A stretch of 64,000 nt of DNA, taken from assembly GCA_019916065.1 (NCBI GenBank), contig CM034237.1, positions 20,171,752 to 20,235,751 of the forward strand, written 5' to 3'. This document shows positions 38,030 through 48,200 of this stretch, piece by piece. A model generated the notes under the pieces. The model did no database searches and was not told the origin of the DNA. It worked only from the letters and a program-made list of their open reading frames with translations. Each line of letters begins with the position of its first letter. Positions within the stretch are counted from its first letter, which is position 1. The position numbers and the translations under genes are program-made. This DNA is from Vitellaria paradoxa. Taxonomy: Eukaryota; Streptophyta; Magnoliopsida; Ericales; Sapotaceae.

Positions 38030-38972
38030 TGTAATACTCGGTATTTAATTGGCCATTTATATTTATTTATGTGTTATTTTGGGCTAATAAAATATTTAAA
38101 ATGAGATTGGGTTGATTTATTTTATTTTTCTTGTGTCGAGTGTGGCTCGAATTGATATTGTATTGGATATCTGGGTCAAAGGCCCAGTCTTTTTCCTCAT
38201 TTTCTTTCTTTCTTTTCTTTCTTTTCTTCATTTCTTTTTCTTTCCTCTTTTTTTCTTGGCTTCAGCGGCTTCTTAAGAAGGAGAGAGAGGAGAGAGAGAG
38301 TAGAGATAAAGTGAGTTCTGAGAAGCGAGTCGGTGGATCAGGTAGTATTCGACGTCGTGAACATCATGATGGTGTCCGTTTCATATGGTTTCACTCAAGG
38401 TAGGAGAAATCGACCATTTGGAGGCCAAAACAAAAACCTTCTCATTTCTTACTTTCTCTTCTAATTCAAGGTAAGTGGGATTTATATTTGTGTTTTAAAC
38501 GTTGTTAGAATCATTTTGATGTGTTATATGTTTGATTTGGTTGAATATGGTGGAATACTAACGCAACTTAAACTCGAGTAGCCTAAATCCGATCTTAACT
38601 ATGAATAATAATATTTGTGTTTATTGTTCTTAACTGAGAGTTGAATTGTTAATATTATGAATTGTGTGACCTAGAGGGTAGGTCTATTGCTTGCATTTAT
38701 GATATCATGAATTTTGATATATAAACATGATTATAATATATGTTTTGACCGTACAGACTTTGGAGGCTGTCATTGAGGATAGCGTTAAAGTGGATTATAT
38801 TATTATTTAATTGATGATAATGTATTCAAATAATTATTTTATATGAGAATGAGAAATGATTTTAGAGATTTCAATAATTATAATTTATCGTGAATTGATC
38901 TTGGATCGTATTTTATTTAATTCTCACATTTTCATACTGTCTGTCCCAGACAATTAAGTTAGGGATATGACA
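38030..38972 (+). repeat. 3' LTR (943 bp)
   Basis: Begins TGTAATACTCGG directly after the polypurine tract, ends GGGATATGACA. Its 5' end keeps more of the canonical sequence than the other LTR. Confidence 0.9.
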
Positions 38973-38977
38973 CTATA

Positions 38978-39249
38978 CAAGTATGTAATTTTAATTCCAA
39001 ACTTGTTTCAATCCTATTGGCGTACTTTCAAATAGGTTTGGATAAGTTAGGTACTCCCATATATCCATTCCATTGACATTGTAGTTGTTTTTTTTTTCAA
39101 ATATTGTGCCCATTTCATTTGCATATCAACACCATTATCATCATTGTTACTACTTTCTTATTTTAGCTTCAAATGTAGGAATGGTTTCATTCCTTAATTT
39201 AATTTAAAAATTATCTATTAAATAGTTTGACTACCTAATTGTTTTTCTA
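38978..39249. other. Short spacer
   Basis: Nothing recognised between the retrotransposon and the next repeat. Confidence 0.5.
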
Positions 39250-39700
39250 GGGGTGAAAACAAGTTAAGTTAGGTTGAGTTTTAACTTGTTCGAGTTCGAC
39301 TCGAGTTTTTTTATATCGAGCACGAGCTTGATTCGAACATTTATACAAGCTTGAGTTTGGCTTGATAAATAAGAATTTAAATACGAGTTTGGCTTATAAA
39401 TAATTCGATTAAACGAAAACGACGTCATTTTAGTTTGAAATATAATAAATAAAATATTTAAAAATAATATAATAAAAATATTATTAAAAAATAAAAATAT
39501 TATTAAATATATATATTATTTTATCGAACCTGCTAGCGAGTGTTTAAGCATCCGAGCTTTTCTAGTCTCGAACTCATACTCGAGTTCAAACGCGAATTTA
39601 AACGAGTTATAAATCAAGCTTAATTCAAACTTGTCTTAATCACGAACCGAACTCGAACCGAGTTTAAGTAACTCGCGAACAACTTGATTCATTTCCACCT
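39250..39700. mobile_element. Inverted-repeat element rich in CTCGAGTTCGA motifs
   Basis: The left end GGGTGAAAACAAGTTAAGTT is inverted against the right end (AACTTGATTCATTTCCACC). The interior is built of GAGTTCGACTCGAG and AGCTTGATTCGAA units pointing both ways, so the whole can fold back. Likely a non-autonomous DNA transposon. The target duplication was not resolved. Confidence 0.6.
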
Positions 39701-40449
39701 TTACTGTTATCTTTTCGTCTTCAGTAAATTTACTTGTTAACTTAGACGGTGGTTGTCATGTGTTTTTTCAGGTGATTATTTTATTTTTAAGTAAAAAAGA
39801 TTTATAAATTTTAATAATTAAGAATTTAAACTTTTTAATAATTGTAATGTCTACCTCTAGGTGACTTAATTACTCTACGCTCTCACTGTTAACCATCCAG
39901 CTAGCATATATTCCAAGGGCTAAAAAATTACTGAGACAAGATATTAGAATTAATAAATTGCCTATCTTTTTAATTATTACAAAAAAAAAAAAAAGAAAGA
40001 GAAAGAAAAAAAATTAGGTCTTCAAGTAAGATTTTAGGCAAAATGAAGGGTAAAGTGTATCTTTCCGAATAAGAATTTTGCAAACTGATTGATTAGAAAT
40101 TGTTTCTACCACTTATTTTTTTTTTCCTTTTGAAAACATTAAATTTAACCATTTTGTTAATTTTTTATTTTAATTCAAATTATTAGAGGGACGACCTATT
40201 TTAATTTTAAACTAGAAAGAGTTTTTTTTTTTTTTTTCTTTTTGTTTTTTTCAAACCCAAAAGGTGTTATTATGAAAAGAAAAAAAATATTTTTCAAAAT
40301 AATGAGAGTAATCATAACAAAGGCAAAATCTTAAAAAAAAAAAAAAATTCATTAACAGATTGTTTATTATACTAATATTATTATCACACTATTTTAATAC
40401 AAAAATTTATTAAAAAAATGAGATGTCATAGTATTTTTTTAAAATATGT
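39701..40449. other. Intergenic, no gene
   Basis: AT-rich with several A- and T-runs (39979, 40220, 40333). Nothing recognised. Confidence 0.6.
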
Positions 40450-41395
40450 TACATGCACTCGTCATCTAATGTTTAACATTTTAAAAATATTATTTATTAT
40501 AAAAGCTGACAAAATATGAAAAATTAAAAATAAATTACACTTACACTATGTTTGACATATGAATTCGTGGAAGAAAAAATAAAGAAAAAATCAAATTATA
40601 ATGTGTATAATTTTTGCACGTTTAATTGAGTAAAAATTAAATTTTATTAATTAATATCTATTTATTTAATTTTTTTAATTCAACAAAAAATAAAATATAT
40701 TTAACTTTTTTTTTTAAACTTCATTTCGCACCTCACTTTTTCTTTTTTCCTTCGTAAATCCATGTTTCATTTGGCACCTCACTTTTCCTTTTTTTCTTGG
40801 TAAATCCACGTTGCAAATGTAGCCTTTTCACATTTTCCAATTCACTTTGGAGGCGTTTGGTTTATAAAAATGTGTAAAAATTTATTAAAAACTACAAAAT
40901 AAATATTTAGTAAAATTTAATTTTTATCATTTTTCTATTTTACTACAATAATTTGTTCACTTAAAAGTTATTATAAGTTTCACCAAACACACAAACGTCA
41001 CTAAAAATATTACTAAAAATGTTAAAAATTTTACCAAACACTCAAAGTTGTTAAAAATATTATTAAAAATTTTACTAAACACTCAAAAATTATAAAAAAT
41101 TATTAAATTATTAGTTATAATTTTTTATATATTTGGTGAAATAAATTATTATTTCATTAAATATATAAAAAATTATAACTAATAATTTTTAACTAAAAAT
41201 TATTAAAAAATATTAAAATTTGTACAACCAAACACGTCCTTGTCAAAGTTACCAATTGACAGGCAAGAAAGGACAAACGAATATGACCGCGGGTTAAAGA
41301 AAAGAAGAGGGCCCTTTGTGGTCAAATCAAATGTGCTGCTCACTCTCTCTATCTTTGAACTGATATTTTTTGGACAAATCTTTTGAGAATATATT
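40450..41395. repeat. Upstream segment of the third kinase gene, duplicate copy 1
   Basis: Aligns with 41530-42072: matching text begins ATGCA(C/T)(T/C)C and TTATTTATTATAAAAG(C/T)TGACAAA. It continues through a shared MITE-type interior (ATGAATTCGT(G/A)GAA) and ends in GACAGGCAAGAAAG(G/A)ACAAACGAATATGA. Copy 1 carries an additional 390-bp MITE that copy 2 lacks. Confidence 0.8.
40850..41239. mobile_element. 390-bp MITE with TTG target duplication and long hairpin
   Basis: Ends GAGGCGTTTGGTTT and AACCAAACACGTCC, flanked by TTG at 40847-40849 and 41240-41242. The duplicate segment has the unoccupied site (CACTTTGTCAAA at about 41818-41829). Arms 41110-41144 and 41149-41183 pair over 35 nt with two mismatches around a 4-nt loop. 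Confidence 0.85.
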
Positions 41396-41403
41396 TTCGA
41401 AAT

Positions 41404-41526
41404 TAATCTTTTGAAATTAGAGTGTATTTTAAAGTGATAAAAAATAAAATAATTTATAAGTTTATAATTTATGTAGTAAAATAAAAAATAAATAATTTTA
41501 ATAATTTTTAATAAACAAAACATACC
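41404..41526. mobile_element. MITE copy between the duplicated segments
   Basis: The GTATTTTAAAGTGATAAAAA left end and AAACAAAACATACC right end fit the 24128/60428 group. It lies exactly between the two promoter copies. Confidence 0.5.
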
Positions 41527-41529
41527 TTA

Positions 41530-41950
41530 AATGCATCCATAATCTAATTTTTAATATTTTAAAAAATATTATTTATTATAAAAGTTGACAAAATATGAAA
41601 ATTAAAAATAAATTATATTATATTGTGTCTGAAATATGAATTCGTAGAAAAAAAAATGAAAGAAAAAGAAAATTTATAATTTGTATATTTTTTGTATGAA
41701 TAATCAAGTATAAATTAAATTTTGCGTACAAATATTTATTTATTTTAATTTTATTTTTTTAATTCAATAAAAAATAAAATAAATTTAACATTTTTTTTCA
41801 CTTTAACTTTTGCCAATTCACTTTGTCAAATAGGTACCAAACCATAACGTAGGGCGAAGAGAATAGCATCCCATATGAAACATAATTTTCAAGATCTGAT
41901 GGCTATAAATTGACAGGCAAGAAAGAACAAACGAATATGATCAACCCCCC

Positions 41951-41981
<31 letters not shown>

Positions 41982-42072
41982 AGAAGATAGCCCTTTAAGG
42001 TCAAAAAAATAAAATGTGCCGCCCACTCTGTGTCTTTAAACCTGAATAGAAATCCACCAAATTTTTAAGAGA
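41530..42072. repeat. Upstream segment of the third kinase gene, duplicate copy 2 (proximal)
   Basis: The copy next to the gene. It differs from copy 1 by lacking the 390-bp MITE and by holding a 27-nt C run where copy 1 reads GACCGCGGGTTAAAG. It ends about 50 bp before the start codon at 42124, so it covers the presumed core promoter and 5' UTR. Confidence 0.75.
41945..41971. repeat. Poly(C) tract, 27 nt, followed by poly(A)
   Basis: An uninterrupted C run followed by 11 A, about 155 bp upstream of the start codon. G-quadruplex (bottom strand) or i-motif formation is possible. Its length may be inexact because such runs are sequenced poorly. Confidence 0.85.
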
Positions 42073-42076
42073 GAGA

Positions 42077-42110
42077 AAGGGAGGGAGAGAGAGAGAGAGA
42101 GAGAGAGAGG
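42077..42110 (+). promoter_or_regulatory. GA-repeat in the presumed 5' UTR or core promoter
   Basis: A GAGAGA-rich stretch 14-47 bp before the start codon. GAGA-type repeats near plant transcription starts are bound by BBR/BPC proteins; that this one functions so is inference. Confidence 0.5.
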
Positions 42111-42113
42111 CCT

Positions 42114-42221
42114 ATGAGTAAGAATGAAGCAGCCCTCTTGTCTCCATGGTTGCTGCTCCATTTTCTGGCTCTCCATCATACTAATAATAACTCTCTTCCC
42201 AAGTACTGCCTCCGCTTTTGA
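42114..42221 (+). other. Upstream ORF overlapping the kinase start codon
   Basis: An ATG ten bases before the main start, in the +1 frame, opens 35 codons ([20 protein letters not shown]...) and stops at TGA 42219-42221, inside the coding region. Its context is weak (C at -3), whereas the main ATG has A at -3. It matters only if the transcript begins upstream of 42114. Confidence 0.5.
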
Positions 42222-45200
42222 CACCATCACATCAAATCAACCTCTCAAATACAACCAAACCATCGTCTCCGACGTATTCGAATTGGGCTTCTTCTCACGC
42301 GGCAATTCAGAAAAATGGTTCGTGGGGATTTGGTACAAGAACATAAAAGTCAGAACTTTCGTCTGGGTTGCAAACAGAGACAGCCCACTCACAAACTCAT
42401 CTGGGTCTTTGACGATTGGGAAAAATGGCAACCTCGTCCTCCTCGACGAGGCTTCGAATCCCATATGGTTGTCGTCGAATCAGACAAGGTCAGGCGGCGG
42501 CGACACAGTTGCTCAGCTTTTGGACACCGGAAACTTGGTTGTTCGGCTCGAAAACGACGTGGATCCTCGGAATTATCTCTGGCAAAGCTTCGATCATCCA
42601 ACAGACACGCTCTTGCCCCGTATGAAGATGGGATGGGACGCGAAAAGCGGCCTGAACCGGAACTTAACCTCATGGAGGACCCACGACGATCCATCCTCCG
42701 GGGACTATTGTTTCAAGCTGAACATTGATGGGTTCCCGGAAATTTTCTTGCTAGACAAGCAAAAACCAATTTATCGAAGCGGGCCATGGAATGGACTAAG
42801 GTTCAGCGGCGTGCCGGAGATGAACGCGAGCTACAACATGAGTTTCGACTTTGTGATGGACAAAGACGAGGTTACGTATTCGTTCGGACTGGAGGAGGAG
42901 ATCTTGTATTCGAGGTTGGTAGTGAGTTCGAGTGGTTTGCTTGAACGCTATATATGGATTGAGAATAGCCAAATCTGGAGCCGTTTCTGGTTTGCAAGGA
43001 AAGACCAATGCGACACCTACTTGGAATGTGGGGTTTTTGGTGTGTGCGATAACAATGCTTCCCCTGTTTGCCAGTGCTTAATAGGGTTCAAGCCCAAGAA
43101 CCTACAGGCTTGGAATTTGCGAGATGGGTCCGATGGGTGTATTAGGACATCGAAATTGAACTGTCCTGATGATGGGTTCTTGCCTCTTAAGGATATGAAG
43201 CTGCCGGAGAGTTCGGGTGCTTTTGTGGACAAGACTATGAGTATTTCAGATTGCGAGAAGGCCTGCCGGAGGAACTGTTCTTGCACTGCTTACGCGAATA
43301 TGAACATCAGCGGTGGTGGCTCTGGGTGTGTGATTTGGGCTGGTGATCTTCTTGATTTGAGGCGGTACGCGTTGTCTGAAGGAGGGCAAGCTCTGTTCGT
43401 CAGAGTTTCTGCTGCTGATTTGGGTACGTTCGAACTCATTTTCCGTGATTTTGATGATTATTGCTGACCAAGCAAAAGTTTTAATTAGATTGAGGTAGGT
43501 AAATTTGTTGCGTGGTTTTAGGCATATTTCAAATCTAAAGTTAGCTTGTAGGGCCACAATCTAGGTAAGAACTCTAACAATTTCTTCTTTCACATATTAG
43601 GCTGTGAGCCTTCTTTCATAATCAATGTGAGAATTCCAATAATATCTTCTTTCACATATTAGGTCTTGAGTAACCGAAAGCAACAATTCAATAATTTTCC
43701 TTTTCAGTGAGAATCTCAACAATCTCTCTTTTTCACATTAGATCTCAGGCTTTGGGCCCTTTTTTTATTGATTGACGTGAGAATTTCAACAATTTTTCCT
43801 TTCACGCGTTGGATTGACGTGAGAATTTCAACAATTTTCCCTTTCACACGTTGGGTCTTGGGACAGAGAAAGCAACGACCTCTTCTTCCCGATAAGTTAA
43901 GTTGATTAAGATTAATGATACATCTGGATTTTGATACCAGTTATTGGATGATTTTGGTCCTCTCTTCTCCAAAAATTAATTCGTAGGGTTAAATTTTCTT
44001 TCACACTTATATATTAATCACTAGTCCCTTTCACAATTAATGTGAAAATTTCAACAATTATTTATCAATATGGGTACACCAACAATTATTTAAAAATAAG
44101 GAATTAACTTGAGTCATTCTTCAGTGAAAATTATGATAGAATAATATGTTTTTATTTGTTATTTTTAGAGAAGTTGTTGCAGGAGACGACGAGTCTTGAC
44201 TCGGTAAGATTGGTGAAAGATTTGTTTGGTTGAGTTGATTGTTTTGGACCTACTGCCCTTTTAATAGAGAAGACCTTTTGGTTTTTTTTTTTTGGCATAA
44301 AGTCACAAAAATTATGGGTTTGTTTGGAGTAAGAAAAAATGAGATAAATTGAGATAAATTGTGGTTTGGAGAGATTTCGTAATACGTGCAGTGAGAGAAA
44401 AAGTTAATGTGATATAAAGTTAACAGAGATTTATAGAAATTTTTGGAAATTTTCAGCAAAAAATGACAAACCAAACGGCCCTATATGTGAATCGTTATTA
44501 ACTTTACCAACCCTTGATCACTGGGAACGTCACTTGTCTGCTTTGTGAAAAGTTTCTTTTCGGTGTGAATTTACGACTTTAGGAAGTACCTTAAAGCATA
44601 AACAGAATAAATTATTGCCTTCTCATAAAATTAAACACTAATACAAAAATGATATTTTATCAAAAAAATAAAAAAATTACACCAAAATAAGTTAAATCTT
44701 TATAAACGTTTCCTTATTAATTTTATTATTATCATATATATACATAACATTCTTGATTAAGTTCTTGAATAAACTTAATTGTTGAGAGACAACCAGAATT
44801 AATTCGATATTTAAATTTATATTAGAGTAAATTAAAGGTATGGTATTCCGGTTCTAGTGGGTTCAACAATAAGGCCTAATGAGTTACGTGCCCTAAACCT
44901 CACCACAAGAAACACCAATATTCATTTGGGTGTCGGTTAGTATTTATTAGGTCTCGTTTGGTTTGCTGAAAAATAACAAAAAACTCTATAAATCTCTCTT
45001 AATTTTATATAACATCAATTTTTTTCTTTCACTGCATGTATTATGAACTCTCAATTTATCTTAATTTATCTCAATTTATATCACTTTTTCTTAAGCGAGA
45101 CACCTGGGTATAGTGTTCACTTTTTCCTTTTCATAAATGATTTAGATACACTTGCACCTAGGATGCAATTTCATTATCTTTTTGGAGCCTTCTGGCTCAC

Positions 45201-45231
45201 TAACTTTTGCCTCCACACCCCCGCCCTCCCC

Positions 45232-45263
<32 letters not shown>

Positions 45264-48200
45264 ATTTTCTTTCAACTTTCTTCACTTTTTTTTTTTACAA
45301 AATACTTATTTAACTTTTATCAACTTTTTTTAATTTTCTCAACTTTCTCTAATTTTTTTCTAACTTTTACTAACTTTTTTCAATTTTTATAAATTTTTAT
45401 TACACACCGAACTGATTTTTAAAATAATACCTATTAATGACACTGTTTGGAGTTAAAAAATATAAAATTTTATAAATCTCTACAAACACGAATACGAGAC
45501 TGTAAAATTTAAATTTTTTGCTTATAGCACAAAACACGAGACACAAATTTCTATAAATTTATACAATTTCAAACACACCTAATAAATGGTGCAAAGTTGT
45601 TATTATTATTATTATTTGATTGTGCCAGAAGGCCCCTTTTTATCATAATAAGGTTGATTTTTTATTTTTCAAATGTGTTAATTAATATGTGCTGGATGTC
45701 AGAACAAACATCAGAGGTTATAGAAGTACATTCACGTAACTTTATAAAATCAATCAATTATTGCTCGAAAGGTTTGCAAGGATAGCAAAATAGTTAAAAA
45801 AGGAACAAAAACAAAAAATCAATTCAACATCACTGTCCCTGTCCCCCCGCGCGTGTGAACAAAGCATATGAAATGGTCCCCAACTTTAGTAATTAGAGTA
45901 CGAAATGTTAAAAAATAAAAGTAAAAAACATAATTAACTCACTAGTGCTCATAATGATCCATTATGGTATAAAACAAGATGGACCGGATGTTGCCCCGAA
46001 AAGGGTAGTCGAGTTGGTTCAGATGGCGGGCTGAAGGGCCTGGGACCAATAGGTCTTGGGTTCGACTCCTTTTGGGGGCAGTCCTTCATCTAATTATGGA
46101 GGGCCATCTAACAGCCTTCTCGGCTGAGTCGGTCAGCCAGGGCTTGCCTAGACTGGTTTACCTCCTCGTGGTTCTTTGCCGCCTAGGGCCACGGGGCGGG
46201 CTTCATCCAGTGTGCACTCATGAGTAGCGGTTACGGGTTTCTTCCCGACTTCAGAAGATGGACCGGATGCCAATTTTAGGAGATCAAGGCAACATATATA
46301 TATATATATATATATAGCTAGTTTTTATACAAAATAATTTTACACTTTCAATTTTTGTTTTCAAAGAAAAGTTTGCTTTCTTTCTATATTTAAGAGGTGT
46401 TTGATTGGACAAAATCAATTAAAATTTAATAATTTTTAGTAACTTTTTATACTTTATTTAAATTAAATTTTATCACATATCACTTTTACATTAAATTTTT
46501 TTACTTTTATTATATTTTTTGGTCAAATTTTTACTGACTAAACACTCCCTTGCTGGAGGAGGAGGACCCCATCGTTGCTTCGTTGGTAGTTAGCTTTATT
46601 CAGCTTTATTCTTTCTCCATTTGTTTGCTGACAGCTTTTTCATGAATATTAATTCAAAAAGTAGTTGGCCCGCCCGAAAAAGGTTCATTTTTATCACCTG
46701 TCCCAACTTCAACTCACATTCTTTGGACGGCCACACGTGGACCCAGCTTAAAATTAATTTTTTTTTAATTGAAAAGTGACATGAAGGTTCCTAACCCTAT
46801 CCCTTAGGCCAACTTTTGGCATATCCTTTGAAATTTATTCTAAAGTGTGGCAAAGTGCTTGCTCAGGCCGGCTCAATAAGTTCCTATTTAGGCCCACTGA
46901 TCAACATTGGGCAAACTTTCTACTTTCCGGATTTTGGTTTTCAATGGGCTTAACCCAGTTTGCCAGTACATTGGATTGGTTTATTTATGGAGGGACAAAG
47001 GTGGCTAATTCTTTAAAAATAAAAAAAAAAAGGAAATAGGGACCAAGGAATAACCCAAGTGGTTAGAACTTATCCACCCATAGGATTTGCTGTAGGTTTG
47101 AGTTTCATCAGATAGAATAGAAATTTGGGTTATGAAATCTCCCAAAAAAAAAAAAAATAAATAAATATAAAAGATAAAAAAATAAAAATTCTGGAAGAAA
47201 ATTAAAAGAAATATTACTCCTGGTGTAAAATATGCAACTCATTAATGTATCCTACAATTATAAGATTCTCAGCCCATAGTAATCCATTCTCTTAATTTAT
47301 GGATTTATCACTTTAAATAAAATAATTTATTAAAAAATATTTTTATTATACTACCACATTATTTTGATTGCAATTTTTGGTAAAAAATTCTAATAGAGTG
47401 CCTTTGACAATCATGAAATAGGATTAAATTATTTTATCCAAAATATAATTTAATGGTCCGTTTCCTGCATTTCGATGCTTTAAGAAAGTTAATGCACTTC
47501 AAACTTTCACTTGAATGAGTGAAAAATGAGGCATCGTTAGTTGCTAAATGCATATGAAGATGGCCTAGTTAATGATAAATAAGATTAAGTGATATTTATG
47601 TAATATATATGTATATATATATATATTTATATATGAGATCTAAAAAGCTAGACAATTGAGAAGGGTCCTAAAAGCTTTTCCGTAACTTGTTCATCCTTTT
47701 GTTTTGTAGCATTTTTGGAGTTGGATTGGACTGAAATTTTTTGATATTTACAAGCATATTTTTGAGCTTTTGAAACACAAATTGCATATATGAAAAACAA
47801 GTTTCACAGTCTTTTGTTTATGCGTAGATAGCATGGACATTCACTGATCATCAGTTCTTTCATTTCAGAAGCTACTGAGACCAAGGGATCAAAAAACAGT
47901 TCCAACAAAACGGGACATACTGAAATGGTCATCGGCATTACTGTTGGGGCTGGTATTCTGCTATTGGGATTAAGTATATGCTTTGTGTGGAAGAAAAAGA
48001 GAACGCAGATGGAGCGTAAACAGAAGATAGAGCATATAGGTACGAGTTAATGAACTTTTAGTATCCTCAATACAAAAATATATATCAGTGTTCATTCTAC
48101 TTATCTTACTGAATGTATTTCGATCTTCCACTAAAAAAATAGGTCCCCGAGAGAGAAGTGAAGACCTTTTGATGAACGAAGGGGTCATAGTAAGCAGAAG

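Larger units (their letters stand above)
34038..38972 (+). mobile_element. Ty3/gypsy LTR retrotransposon, two LTRs, TSD CTATA, decayed interior
   Basis: 5' LTR 34038-34969 and 3' LTR 38030-38972 both start TGTAATA and end TGACA. Both share the text from AATAAAATATTTAAAAT onward. CTATA flanks the element exactly at 34033-34037 and 38973-38977. A primer-binding site TAGTATCAGAGC (34973-34984) is one mismatch from the initiator-tRNA-Met complement used by many plant elements. The polypurine tract AAGGGGGAAAAA precedes the 3' LTR. The 3.06-kb interior has many stops. Many LTR mismatches and indels indicate an old insertion. Confidence 0.92.
43424..47868 (+). other. 4.4-kb intron 1 of the SD1-like kinase gene
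   Basis: Separates the ectodomain exon from the membrane and kinase exons. Donor G|GTACG, acceptor TTTCAG. It contains a 42-bp-period minisatellite, at least four MITEs, one SINE with a 15-bp target duplication and one SINE-like copy, which together explain much of its size. No extra exon is evident. Confidence 0.85.

Noticed and set aside
42315..42728. 137-aa and other ORFs overlapping exon 1 of the SD1-like kinase
   Set aside because: Alternative frames of the S-domain exon with no independent signals; the real frame has the full lectin, EGF-like and PAN signature.
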